The notes under the pieces are model-generated. The model was not told where the DNA came from and did not search any database. It was given only the letters and a program-made list of their open reading frames with translations. The translations under genes were made by a program, and so were the position numbers. A stretch of 64,000 nucleotides of DNA from Cyclobacterium jeungdonense (GTDB lineage Bacteria; Bacteroidota; Bacteroidia; Cytophagales; Cyclobacteriaceae). The DNA lies in assembly GCF_010994275.1 (NCBI RefSeq), contig NZ_WMCD01000001.1, positions 682,001 through 746,000 on the forward strand, written 5' to 3'. Positions within the stretch are counted from its first letter, which is position 1, and each line of letters starts with the position of its first letter. Below, in pieces: positions 26,900 through 35,644 of this stretch.

Positions 26900-28267
26900 A
26901 TGGCTAAAAGACCTACGAACGATAAAGCCACGGACTGCGGTTTCAATACAGGTGCCGAAAAGAAAGAGAGAAGCGCTTTCTTAACACGCCGTGAAATGCT
27001 TGGAATAACCAGTTTGGCCGGTTTGGCCACTTTTACTGGAATCGGCTTTAATGCTGCTGCGCAGTCTCCACAACGACGACCCCGCATCGCCGTTTTGGCC
27101 AGCTATTGGGGTGCTACCAGATCCCATGCAGACTGGATCGTAACCAAGTTGATTGACGGATATTGGTGGCAGGGTGCCCATACACCATCACGAGTTGAGG
27201 TAGCTTCCATCTTTCTGCATCAACATGACCAAAGTGAACTGGGTCGAAAAGTAGCAAAGGCCAAAGGTATTCCGATCTTTCGTAACGTAGGGGATGCTGT
27301 CATGTTGGGAGGAAAGGAACTTGCAGTGGATGGTGTGGTTATTGTGGGAGAACATGGAGATTATCCAAAGGACCTGAAAGGACATTGGCTGTTGCCCCGT
27401 TGGCTGATCTACAGCCAGGTTGTACAGGTTTTCGAGCAGAGTAAACGCTCTGTGCCGGTCTTTAACGACAAACACCTCTCTTACAATTGGGATGAAGCTA
27501 AGTGGATGTTTGACAAATCCCGAGAGCTGAATTTCCCGTTGACCGGCGGCTCCTCTATACCCATCTACTACCGTAAGCCTGAGATAGAGCTCGATATCGA
27601 TACGCCCATAAAACATTCGATCGTACTTGGAGGAGCATCAGACGAAGGCGGCATTTTCCATTGCATAGACGTACTTCAAGCCTTTGTAGAGCGCAGGAAG
27701 GGAGGAGAGACAGGCGTCAAGTCAGTTCAGTCGATCAGAGGGCCTGAAACCTGGAAATGGGTAGAACGGAATTCCTGGGCGCTGAAATTGCTTGATTCGG
27801 TGGAGAAAAAATTCGAACTGGCGCCTGGACATTTTCAGCAGAACGCCCAGGCAAATCTGTGTTTGGTGGAGTATAATGATGGAACGAACGCGGCTGTACT
27901 CTCTGGCCGGGGTGTGGGCTGGACCTACGCTGGCGAAATCGAAGGGCAAAAAGACCCGGCGATCATCTCTATGCTGGGTTGGGCAGGCCCTTTCGATCAA
28001 TACCATGCCTCAAACGCCCAACCGCATTGGATAACAGAGATGATGGTTACCAAAAAGGAACCATTCCCTGCTGAGCGACTGCTGCTTTCCACCGGAATTG
28101 TAAACCATTACATGGAATCCAACTGGGAAAATGGTCGGTACACGCCCATTGGACGTCGCATCGAGACGCCTTACATGGATATGACCTACCAATCCACCCG
28201 GGGTGCACAATTTAATAAAGGTGAACGGCCCCCCAGCCGGCCCTACATTAGGGGTTTTGACTCATAA
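26900..28267 (+). CDS. Tat-exported protein of unknown function
   Basis: A 455-residue protein with a twin-arginine signal (LTRREMLGITSLAGLATFTG, Arg30-Arg31), so it is exported after folding. The body starts with a Rossmann-like strand (RPRIAVLASYWG) and has conserved-looking strips VDGVVIVGEHGDYP, VPVFNDKHLSYNW and GGSSIPIYYRKPEIELD. I recall similar uncharacterised Tat proteins annotated only as hypothetical. It lies 11 bp upstream of an M19 dipeptidase and is probably in one operon with it. The reaction cannot be assigned. Confidence 0.75.
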   Translation: MAKRPTNDKATDCGFNTGAEKKERSAFLTRREMLGITSLAGLATFTGIGFNAAAQSPQRRPRIAVLASYWGATRSHADWIVTKLIDGYWWQGAHTPSRVEVASIFLHQHDQSELGRKVAKAKGIPIFRNVGDAVMLGGKELAVDGVVIVGEHGDYPKDLKGHWLLPRWLIYSQVVQVFEQSKRSVPVFNDKHLSYNWDEAKWMFDKSRELNFPLTGGSSIPIYYRKPEIELDIDTPIKHSIVLGGASDEGGIFHCIDVLQAFVERRKGGETGVKSVQSIRGPETWKWVERNSWALKLLDSVEKKFELAPGHFQQNAQANLCLVEYNDGTNAAVLSGRGVGWTYAGEIEGQKDPAIISMLGWAGPFDQYHASNAQPHWITEMMVTKKEPFPAERLLLSTGIVNHYMESNWENGRYTPIGRRIETPYMDMTYQSTRGAQFNKGERPPSRPYIRGFDS

Positions 28268-28278
28268 TTGATAATCTC

Positions 28279-29520
28279 ATGAAACGCCGAGACCTTATAA
28301 AAAACTTAACACTTATTCCGATTGCAGGAAGTATGTTTCCAATAGAAACCTTAAAAGCTGCTTCTGCCACCGGAATGAATCTTCCTACAGATCCCCCCAC
28401 CAAGCCAATGAATGATTTACATCACCAGGCCTTGGTGATGGACGGGCATACGCACGTCATGACCCGCGAGCTACTGTTCGGTACCGACATTGGACAGCGC
28501 TATACCGATGGGACCGTCGATCTGCCAAGGGCTAAAGAAGGTGGTGTAGATGCCATGTTTTTTTCTGTTTATACACCTGAACACTATTATCCCGGAAGGT
28601 TCGAGACAAAAAACACCTTTCGCGTGGTGAACCTGGCACTGGACCAAATCGAAAAGAACCATGCGGTGATCGAACTTGCGCTTACCGCCTCGGATATCGT
28701 ACGCATTACCAAAAAAGGAAAGATTGCGGCATTTCTGGATTTAGAAGGCCCATTTGACCTGGACGGAGATATCAACCTACTACGTGCACTTTACCGATTA
28801 GGCCTTAGGTCAATGCAGCTGACCGCCCACAATACCACCAATGCGTTTATAGATACCTGCAATGATGTCAGACGATGGGGTGGTATTAATGAGCTAGGGG
28901 AAAACATCATCGCCGAAATGAATCGTCTAGGAATGGTCATTAATATTGCCCATGCATCCAATGAGGCGATCCTGCAAACGGCCGAGGCGAGTAAGCATCC
29001 TATTATCTATAGTCATGGAGGTTTCTACAGCATCGTACCTCATCCGCGCTGTATTACTGACGAAGCAGCGAAAGCGGTGGCATCAAAAGGTGGCGTAATA
29101 GGGATTCACTTTGGCAGCCTATTTAACAACCCAAAATACTGGGAATGGCAGACAGATACAAAAGAGACCACGCCCGCATCCGTTCAAGGCGCTGAATTGA
29201 AGACCATTGAAGAAGTGGATCAGGAACTGATGAAAGAGGTCCCGCTGAATTTCACGGGAACGATTCCGGACCCCTATTGGATGCACGTTGACCAGTTGGC
29301 GAAAGTGATCGACTATGGGGTAAATTTAGTGGGAGAAGACCATGTCGCCATAGGTTCCGATTTAGACGGCGGTCCTGAGCTGCCTCGCGAAATTCAGGAT
29401 ATCAGCGATTTTCCCCAGATAACCATGGCTATGCAGCGCCTCGGTTATAGCGATAAGCGAATCAAGAAAATCCTCGGCTTGAACTGGCTCCGCGTGATCC
29501 GACAGGTAACAGAGGGATGA
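28279..29520 (+). CDS. Exported M19 (renal-type) dipeptidase
   Basis: A 413-residue zinc dipeptidase of family M19, which typically cleaves dipeptides, including ones with a C-terminal D-amino acid. Metal and active-site strips are visible: VMDGHTHV (His57, His59), AFLDLEGPFD, VINIAHASN, IIYSHGGFYS and AIGSDLDGG. The N-terminus MKRRDLIKNLTLIPIAGS is Tat-like, which matches the Tat signal of the preceding gene. The neighbouring Asp/Glu racemase suggests handling of D-amino-acid peptides (inference). Confidence 0.9.
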   Translation: MKRRDLIKNLTLIPIAGSMFPIETLKAASATGMNLPTDPPTKPMNDLHHQALVMDGHTHVMTRELLFGTDIGQRYTDGTVDLPRAKEGGVDAMFFSVYTPEHYYPGRFETKNTFRVVNLALDQIEKNHAVIELALTASDIVRITKKGKIAAFLDLEGPFDLDGDINLLRALYRLGLRSMQLTAHNTTNAFIDTCNDVRRWGGINELGENIIAEMNRLGMVINIAHASNEAILQTAEASKHPIIYSHGGFYSIVPHPRCITDEAAKAVASKGGVIGIHFGSLFNNPKYWEWQTDTKETTPASVQGAELKTIEEVDQELMKEVPLNFTGTIPDPYWMHVDQLAKVIDYGVNLVGEDHVAIGSDLDGGPELPREIQDISDFPQITMAMQRLGYSDKRIKKILGLNWLRVIRQVTEG

Positions 29521-29591
29521 TACGCTCGACTTTTTTTTGGCCTTCATTTTGAACTGTCAACGAAACAGGGTAACGAACAATTCGGCTGAAA

Positions 29592-30272
29592 TCATTCCAA
29601 AATGAAATCGGCAGCCATTCTTGCATGAAGCGTTGTGGTAGCAAGGAGTGGCAAATCAAAATCCTTCTCATCCATAAGCATTGGGAGCTCTGTGCATCCC
29701 AGAATAATACCCTCCGCTCCTTTTAGCCGTAAGAATTCCATTTGTTCCAGGAAAAACGCTTTTGCCTCTTCGCTAAAAACCCCTTGCGTCAGTTCATTGG
29801 ATATGTAATGGTGATTTCGCTCAATATGGATTTCGTCGGGGGTTATCGTATGTATGTCAAATTCCTTTTGTAAACGAGAGGGAATGAAATCACCCGTCAT
29901 CGTGGGCCTGTTGCCCAACAGACCCAGGGTTTTTAGATTCTTTTTTTGTGCCTCTTTGCCGATGGCATCTGCAATATGCAAGATTGGAATGGCTAGCTGT
30001 GGTTGCACAAGGTTGTAAACCATATGCGGAGTATTGGCGCATATCACTAACGCTTTGGCACCTGCAGTTTGAAGGATTTGTGCAATCTCCAGGTATTTTG
30101 CATTGATTTTTTCCTTATTCTGCTCGCGCATCAGCTCAATATTGAGACTGTAGATAAGCAGTTCCGGATTACCCTGCGTACCGATCTTTTCTCCCACCAT
30201 CTCATTTATAAGACGATAGTAAACAATGGTAGCGTGCCAGGAAGTACCGCCGATTAATCCTATTTTTTTCAT
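29592..30272 (-). CDS. Aspartate/glutamate racemase family protein
   Basis: A 226-residue enzyme with the two catalytic cysteine strips of the Asp/Glu racemase superfamily: VICANTPHMV and IILGCTELPMLM. The N-terminal KKIGLIGGTSWHATIVYYR is typical of the YgeA/aspartate racemase subgroup. It has no signal peptide and is cytoplasmic. It converges on the dipeptidase gene with a 71-bp gap. Confidence 0.92.
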   Translation of the reverse strand: MKKIGLIGGTSWHATIVYYRLINEMVGEKIGTQGNPELLIYSLNIELMREQNKEKINAKYLEIAQILQTAGAKALVICANTPHMVYNLVQPQLAIPILHIADAIGKEAQKKNLKTLGLLGNRPTMTGDFIPSRLQKEFDIHTITPDEIHIERNHHYISNELTQGVFSEEAKAFFLEQMEFLRLKGAEGIILGCTELPMLMDEKDFDLPLLATTTLHARMAADFILE

Positions 30273-30360
30273 TTTTGACCGGATTTATTCTATCACAAAG
30301 TAAGAAAAAGAGGTTTATTTTCCTTCCATTTGAAATATTTCATTATATAACGTTTTTTAG

Positions 30361-30512
30361 GAGGGTAGGTGGCTGGATGGGGCGGTGTTTTTCAACCTAA
30401 TCAGATCGAACTCCAAATTTTACATAGCATCTGGCCTCCAGATTTTCAATGTTTTTCAGGAATAGCTAGAAATTCTGCTACTACCTCAATGATGACATTG
30501 AATTCTTTTGAT
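30361..30512 (-). pseudogene. Second remnant of the HigA-N-type antitoxin gene
   Basis: In two minus-strand frames the sequence reads KEFNVIIEVVAEFLAIPEKH, then IENLEARCYVKFGVRSD, a stop, then VEKHRPIQPPTL. This follows the intact gene at 31348-31848 residue by residue (KEYTAIINRIVEFLAVSEN, IENPEAKGYVELNL, EEKHHPIQPPLL). One frameshift and a stop make it non-functional. Confidence 0.65.
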
Positions 30513-30675
30513 ATCTTCTATCTTTTTCTGAAAAAAGTCACACGAAGCCGATTCCGAAGCCCTTACGTTATAAATAGAATCGGTTTAAAATAATGTTATA
30601 CCTATACTGCTAAAATTGTTCCAAGCAGTCAAAGAAGCGTCATCATTGAAAACCAGGGAGTGATCCGCGTGTTTT

Positions 30676-31005
30676 TCATGCCGGCACAAACTGCAACAGT
30701 TCGTCCAGTTCTTTATCGGAAAGGTTATCCTTTTCGGGCTTGTCGTAAATGGAGACCAGGTAAACGGTGTCATTGGCCACAACAAAATTGGTAATCAACC
30801 TGGCCCTACCTGACTTCCCTTTGCCTTTTGACTTGATGGCCAGGCGTATTTTGTAGCAGCTATTGCCGATGGCGGTACCCTGATCCGGGTTTTTCTTTTG
30901 CTTTTTTACCAGGTCTAGCAGTTCAGATTAAAGTGAAGGATATTTTTATGAGAGCTTCTTAGCTTGCCGCTCAAAAACTTCAATGGATTTGACGCAATAA
31001 CTCAT
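30676..31005 (-). pseudogene. RelE/ParE-superfamily toxin with two in-frame stops
   Basis: From an ATG at 31005, inside the end of the antitoxin gene, one uninterrupted frame of 110 codons encodes a RelE-type mRNA interferase. SYCVKSIEVFERQAKKLS is followed by a stop, KYPSL, a second stop, then SELLDLVKKQ. GNSCYKIRLAIKSKGKGKSG and VYLVSIYDKPEKDNLSDKEL complete the fold. Both stops are TAA (30946-30948 and 30928-30930). The rest of the frame is preserved, so inactivation looks recent. It lies downstream of, and overlaps, its presumed antitoxin. Confidence 0.8.
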
Positions 31006-31201
31006 TGAGGAAATCTTCCGCATCTCGAGCTTGTTTTTTACCTGCCCGGATTTGCTTCATCTCTTCCACGGCCTCCCTGACCTCGCTCATAAGCAGCGCT
31101 TTGGCATCAGTTAGCTGTTTTGTTTTCACGTAGGTGAGACCTTTGAGCACTTCCAATAAGTGCATCGCTTTGTCGTCTTTTATGTCGAGCAGTACCTTCA
31201 T
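30980..31201 (-). CDS. Type II antitoxin (RelE-partner, short helical)
   Basis: A 73-residue, charged, helical protein starting MKVLLDIKDDKAMHLLEVLK. This is the form of short Bacteroidota antitoxins encoded just upstream of RelE-like toxins. It overlaps the toxin frame by 26 bp. The antitoxin is intact although the toxin carries two stops, so it may be an orphan or may protect against a related toxin elsewhere. Confidence 0.72.
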   Translation of the reverse strand: MKVLLDIKDDKAMHLLEVLKGLTYVKTKQLTDAKALLMSEVREAVEEMKQIRAGKKQARDAEDFLNELLRQIH

Positions 31202-31347
31202 GTCCTTTATGAATAGTTTAAATCAAGCTATTTCACTGCAAACGCAAAAATAAGCAAAATAGTTTGGCAAAAGAAATGCCTGTTTTTTGTTGGAATAGAA
31301 AGAAAATTGGGATCTATCCAAATTATCTGTGAATTCATTGGCATAGC

Positions 31348-31848
31348 TCATCGCCCAAGAAGCTTGTCAAAATCCTTGGGATCAACCCTTGTCGTCTTTC
31401 CGGCTTTGTGCTGGGCTATTCCTTCCATTAACTCAGATTTCACCTTGGGATCCATAAAATATTGGTCGTCCTCACTGATTGGAGTAATAGCGAAGGCGTG
31501 TTTTCTTCCCTGCTGGACAATGACCTGTTGTTTTAACGCCAGTTCGAAATACTTTTTCTGGTTGTCCCTAAACTCCCTTGATTTGATAATTATCATGATA
31601 TTTTGTGTACTTATGGTACCTAGCTGGTACTCAAATTCAGGGAAAAAGTTCAGGTTTTTCCTTATGGCTTCGGATAGGAGAGGAGGCTGAATTGGGTGAT
31701 GTTTTTCTTCATAATCTGCCACCAAATCGGAAAGCAAATTAAGCTCCACGTAACCCTTCGCTTCCGGATTTTCTATGTTTTCAGAAACAGCAAGAAATTC
31801 CACAATTCTGTTTATTATGGCAGTATATTCTTTTCCTGACTTGATCAT
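31348..31848 (-). CDS. Antitoxin with HigA-type N-terminal domain fused to Phd/YefM-type C-terminal domain
   Basis: One open frame of 166 codons. Residues 1-60 (IINRIVEFLAVSENIENP, LLSDLVADYEEKHHPIQPP) match the region preceding the HTH in HigA-like antitoxins, but no HTH follows. From residue 85 (MIIIKSREFRDNQKKYFELA, VIVQQGRKHAFAITPISEDD) it is a Phd/YefM-like antitoxin of about 82 residues with its own possible ATG at 31596. It could be a real two-domain antitoxin or a Phd gene fused in frame to a truncated HigA relic. It sits 3 bp downstream of the ParE-like toxin. Confidence 0.7.
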   Translation of the reverse strand: MIKSGKEYTAIINRIVEFLAVSENIENPEAKGYVELNLLSDLVADYEEKHHPIQPPLLSEAIRKNLNFFPEFEYQLGTISTQNIMIIIKSREFRDNQKKYFELALKQQVIVQQGRKHAFAITPISEDDQYFMDPKVKSELMEGIAQHKAGKTTRVDPKDFDKLLGR

Positions 31849-31851
31849 GGT

Positions 31852-32124
31852 TTAAGGAAATTTTTGTTTACCAATAATCCTGACTATTCTGACCCGATCC
31901 TCTACCGTGAAAAAAATGGTATGCGAGATGTGGACACAATACCTGTATCCTTCCCGGATATGCAAAGCCAGGGGAAACATCTTGTGGTTTTCAGCTATCC
32001 TCTCAAATGCTTTTTCGATTGAGTGGTGATACTTTTCTGCCTGCAAAGGTCCAAAAACTTTCAGACCATACAAATAAATTTCGATAAGGTCTTCCTCAGC
32101 CTGGCGAGTAAGTACATATTTCAT
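31852..32124 (-). CDS. ParE/RelE-superfamily toxin
   Basis: A 90-residue toxin of the ParE type. MKYVLTRQAEEDLIEIYLYG is the characteristic first strand and helix, and YRYCVHISHTIFFTVEDRVRIVRIIG the final strands. ParE proteins poison gyrase, while RelE relatives cut mRNA. The ParD-type partner makes the first more likely. The start codon overlaps the antitoxin stop by 1 bp, as expected for a coupled pair. Confidence 0.88.
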   Translation of the reverse strand: MKYVLTRQAEEDLIEIYLYGLKVFGPLQAEKYHHSIEKAFERIAENHKMFPLALHIREGYRYCVHISHTIFFTVEDRVRIVRIIGKQKFP

Positions 32125-32366
32125 TATCCTTTTTTAGCCCGCGTTTTGGCATCTTTCAATACTTCGGCCATAGATTTACTGGATAGTCCGCTTTCCTCAC
32201 CTTTGATTAGCTCATTTCGTAGCCAAATTCGTTCTTCTTCTTGTTCTCTTTGCCTACGGATCAAGTCATTGATCAACTCACTCTTACTTGCATATTCGTT
32301 ACCCTGGATTTTTTCCTTCATCCATCGGTCGTTCGGCTCGTTTACTGTTATTGTTTGTCTGGCCAT
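32124..32366 (-). CDS. ParD-type ribbon-helix-helix antitoxin
   Basis: An 80-residue antitoxin. RQTITVNEPNDRWMKEKI and YASKSELINDLIRRQREQEEE form a ribbon-helix-helix DNA-binding domain like ParD. The C-terminal helix (SMAEVLKDAKTRAKKG) would bind the toxin. It lies immediately upstream of the ParE-like gene and should autoregulate the pair. Confidence 0.88.
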   Translation of the reverse strand: MARQTITVNEPNDRWMKEKIQGNEYASKSELINDLIRRQREQEEERIWLRNELIKGEESGLSSKSMAEVLKDAKTRAKKG

Positions 32367-32752
32367 TCCTGTGTAGTTATGGTGTAATAATACACCGGAA
32401 AAACCATAAAAGCAAACGTATTAGTACCTGTTTTTTGCCTACCGTCCATTTTATAAGATTGAACAAGCACCTCAGCTAGTAAGTCCAACATTTCTGCGAG
32501 CATTCTGATCTTACCGATCGTAAGCACCATTTTTTGAGTTTAAGCACTAGGCTGAGGGTAATTTTCCCTAAAATTGATACCGATTTGCCATAGCAGTAGA
32601 AATCTTGGATTTGTTTTTGGAAAAATAAGAAATAAAATCTTCCGGTAGTGTCAGGTGTTCTTACACTTTGGTGGAAAGGTATTGAGTTAATTCTTAGACC
32701 GACATTTTAAGTATTGTTAAAATCGAGGATCTATCACTAATTTTCACGGTCA
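32367..32752. other. Intergenic region between TA island and mnmE
   Basis: It contains the promoter side of the ParDE pair. A 60-codon leftward frame overlaps it (32348-32530; MVLTIGKIRMLAEMLDLLAE), which I cannot assign and doubt. Nothing else is recognised. Confidence 0.35.
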
Positions 32753-32783
32753 AACCTTCGAGGTTTTTAAAACCTCAAAGGTT
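32753..32783. terminator. Hairpin at the end of mnmE
   Basis: AACCTTCGAGGTTTT pairs with AAAACCTCAAAGGTT (one mismatch). It begins at the mnmE stop codon and reads as a terminator hairpin on the minus strand. The same AACCT(C/T)-type palindrome is a recurrent intergenic repeat in many Bacteroidota, so it may be a repeat element used as a terminator. Confidence 0.55.
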
Positions 32784-34164
32784 ACTTTCCGATACAAAAC
32801 TTACTAAAAATATTGGCCAACAAATCGTCCGTTGTAATCTCTCCTGTGATCTCTCCCAGGTAATGTAAAGACCGACGAATGTCCATGGCCACAAAATCAT
32901 TGGTCACTTCTTCATCCAGGCCAGTCAAAACATCCAACAAAGACTGTCGGGTACGGGTCAGGGAATCGAAGTGCCGGATATTGGTGACCACCGTATTGCC
33001 GGTGCGGAATTTATCCAGATTGACCAGTTCCAGCACCTTTTCCTTCAGCACGTCGAGGTTTTCCTTTTTGCCGGCGGAGATAAAAATAGTATCCGGATAC
33101 TTTTCTTTTAACTCACTGATAAATTGATTATTAGACTTATCCAATTTATTGGCTACTTTAATAAAGGGCACCCCTATATTTTCCAGTTTGTTTACGTCCC
33201 GGTTGATTTCCACCATGTCGGTATCGCCTAAATCAAATAAGTAGAGAATCAGGGAAGCGGATTTCATTTTTTCCCGGGTGCGATTTACGCCCATCGCTTC
33301 GACGGTGTCGGTGGTCTCGCGGAGGCCGGCGGTATCTATAAAACGGAACATCACCCCGCCAATATTGATTTCATCCTCGATCGAATCCCGGGTGGTGCCA
33401 GCGATATCGGAAACAATGGCTCTTTCTTCATTCAACAGGGCGTTGAGCAAGGTGGACTTGCCCGCATTGGGTTTACCGGCGATCACCGTGGGAACCCCGT
33501 TTTTAATCACATTGCCCAAATCAAAGCTGCTGATCAGGTTTTCCACTACCCGAAGTAGCTTCTCAACCAATACCCGCAAGTCATCCCTGCTGGCAAATTC
33601 CACGTCTTCTTCCGTAAAATCCAACTCCAGTTCGATCATGGAGGCAAAATGAATTAACTTTTCGCGCAATTCGCGAATTTCCTGGCTGAAGCCTCCCCGC
33701 ATTTGATGCAGGGCAGCCTGATGAGAAGCTTCCGAATCGGAATGGATCAGATCGGCCACGGCCTCTGCCTGGGCCAGGTCAAATTGGCCATTCAAAAAGG
33801 CCCGTTGGGTAAACTCTCCCGGTTCTGCCGGCCGGGCACCTTGACGGATCAGTAAGCGAAGGACCTGATTGATGATGTATGAAGAGCCATGGGTGGAAAT
33901 TTCCACGACATTTTCTTTGGTAAAGGAGCGTGGCGAAATGAATACGGATACCAGTACTTCATCGATCACCCTATCCCCATCACGAAGGGTACCGAAATGA
34001 ATGGTATGGCTGGCTTGTTCTTCCAGGTTTTTACCAAAAAATACACGGTTGGTTATCTGGATGGCTTCTTTACCGGAGAGACGGATGACGGCGATGGCAC
34101 CTACTCCCTGGGGAGTGGCCAGTGCCACGATGGTATCTCCGATGCGGCTGAAATGGGAGCTCAT
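32782..34164 (-). CDS. mnmE: tRNA modification GTPase MnmE
   Basis: With MnmG it installs the carboxymethylaminomethyl group at U34 of certain tRNAs. At 460 residues it is full length. The N-terminal folate-binding domain is 1-120. The G domain has the P-loop GKPNAGKST (230-238), switch II DTAGLRET (277-284) and NKLD (about 339). The helical domain ends in the required FCIGK, with the catalytic Cys at 457. The start codon abuts the stop of the upstream thioredoxin-fold gene, indicating one transcript. Confidence 0.97.
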   Translation of the reverse strand: MSSHFSRIGDTIVALATPQGVGAIAVIRLSGKEAIQITNRVFFGKNLEEQASHTIHFGTLRDGDRVIDEVLVSVFISPRSFTKENVVEISTHGSSYIINQVLRLLIRQGARPAEPGEFTQRAFLNGQFDLAQAEAVADLIHSDSEASHQAALHQMRGGFSQEIRELREKLIHFASMIELELDFTEEDVEFASRDDLRVLVEKLLRVVENLISSFDLGNVIKNGVPTVIAGKPNAGKSTLLNALLNEERAIVSDIAGTTRDSIEDEINIGGVMFRFIDTAGLRETTDTVEAMGVNRTREKMKSASLILYLFDLGDTDMVEINRDVNKLENIGVPFIKVANKLDKSNNQFISELKEKYPDTIFISAGKKENLDVLKEKVLELVNLDKFRTGNTVVTNIRHFDSLTRTRQSLLDVLTGLDEEVTNDFVAMDIRRSLHYLGEITGEITTDDLLANIFSKFCIGK

Positions 34165-34617
34165 TTAGTGCTTGAAATTTTCCAGGAGTGCTACCAGCGA
34201 ATTGACAAAAGGCTTGGCTTCCCGGTATCCTGGCAATTGCGTAATGTTTTCCATGGCGGCATCCATGATGACAAAATTAGGGTAGGAACTAACCCGCATG
34301 GCACGGGCCATTCCCTGTTCCGAGTATTCCTTGCCACGAAAATTAAATTTTTTCTTACTGTCCTCGGCATTTAGTTTCACTGCATAAAAATTGTCATTTA
34401 CGTAAGCGATCACGTCTTTATCTGTAAAGGTGTCTTTGTCCATTTTTTTACACCAGCCACACCAGTCGGTGTATACGTCTATCAGGATCATTTTGGGATC
34501 TGCTTCCACTTTATCGATGACCTCCTCAAAACTATACCAGGTAATTTCGTTTTCCTGGGCCTGCAATTGACTTGTTATCAAAAGCCCTATTGCCAGCATT
34601 CCCAAAACTTTTTTCAT
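34165..34617 (-). CDS. Exported thioredoxin-fold protein
   Basis: A 150-residue periplasmic protein with a signal peptide (cleaved near LQAQ, residue 21). It has a thioredoxin fold with active site WCGWCKKM (Cys53, Cys56) and the cis-proline region SSYPNFVIMD. It resembles DUF255/thioredoxin_7 proteins. It probably reduces periplasmic disulfides. It ends one base before mnmE begins, and no functional link between the two is known to me. Confidence 0.85.
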   Translation of the reverse strand: MKKVLGMLAIGLLITSQLQAQENEITWYSFEEVIDKVEADPKMILIDVYTDWCGWCKKMDKDTFTDKDVIAYVNDNFYAVKLNAEDSKKKFNFRGKEYSEQGMARAMRVSSYPNFVIMDAAMENITQLPGYREAKPFVNSLVALLENFKH

Positions 34618-34724
34618 TGCTGTTTTTTATTTTTCTAATTATTTCAAAATTTCTACTTCTTATATGAGATAAGAAGCGAATCATTCCGGTAAACGATAAA
34701 ACGATTCTTCAGGTTCCGCAGCTT

Positions 34725-35396
34725 TTAAGATGGGTGCAGGATTACCTGCAAGTTGGCAGCCACCTCCCGGGACAGGAAGTTCCTTTTATCCCCGTCGATC
34801 CGCAACTCCAGGGAACCGTCAAATTCAATTTTATCCAACACCTCGATCTTAGCACCAATGTAAATACCTACTTTATCCAGGTATTTTAGAAAAGCCGCAG
34901 AGTTGTTGGTGACCGCCACGATTTTTCCGGCTTTACCCGGAGACACTTCCTGAAGCAGCATTCTAGGTGTATGCGACCATTCTCCAAATTCATCCGGAAT
35001 GGGATCTCCATGCGGGTCAAATTTCGGAAAACCCAGGTATTCATCCAAGCGCCTGACGAGTGGGGGAGCTTTTACGTGTTCCAGTTCTTCGGCTAGGGCC
35101 GCTACTTCATCCCAGTTAAACTTTAACTTTTCTACCAGAAACACTTCCCAAAGTCGGTATCGTCGAAGGATGAGTAGGGCTGTTTTGGCACCTTCTTCTG
35201 TCAGACTTACGCCATGGTATTTCTGGTAGGAGAGCAGTTGTTTCTCCGCCAGCTTTTTTAACATGTCACTAACAGAGGCAGCTTTGGTTCCCGTCAATGC
35301 CGCAATTTCATTCGTGCCGACTTTTTCGCTCCCTTCCTTCAATAGTTGGTAAATGCATTTCAGGTAATTCTCTTCTGTGGTACTCAGGATTTGCAT
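34725..35396 (-). CDS. DtxR/MntR-family metal-dependent repressor
   Basis: A 223-residue metalloregulator. It has a winged HTH (VGTNEIAALTGTKAASVSDMLKKLAEKQLL), a dimerisation and metal-binding domain (EELEHVKAPPLVRRLDEYLGFPKFDPHGDPIP) and a C-terminal FeoA/SH3-like domain (about 150-223). It should repress iron or manganese transport genes when metal is replete. No transporter gene adjoins it, so it acts elsewhere. Confidence 0.9.
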   Translation of the reverse strand: MQILSTTEENYLKCIYQLLKEGSEKVGTNEIAALTGTKAASVSDMLKKLAEKQLLSYQKYHGVSLTEEGAKTALLILRRYRLWEVFLVEKLKFNWDEVAALAEELEHVKAPPLVRRLDEYLGFPKFDPHGDPIPDEFGEWSHTPRMLLQEVSPGKAGKIVAVTNNSAAFLKYLDKVGIYIGAKIEVLDKIEFDGSLELRIDGDKRNFLSREVAANLQVILHPS

Positions 35397-35644
35397 GGGC
35401 TGAATTTTCGGTAAATATAGGGTTTCGACTGATCTAAAAAAAAGTTTAATTTGAATCTAAACCTATTGTGGATAACTCCAAACTTAATGTTTTATAAAAT
35501 TTAGAATAGACTAAAAATAAATTTATAACTACCTAAAAAATTTATAAGTCAATATAAATCAACGTTTTAAATTTGATTTACTGAGGATTTAGCCCCAAAA
35601 AGGATGTTTCGGGGGGTCATGAAAAAGTACAATTAAGCGCTTTG

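Noticed and set aside
32348..32530. 60-codon minus-strand ORF upstream of the ParD-type antitoxin
   Set aside because: It overlaps the antitoxin start in another frame and has no recognisable domain.
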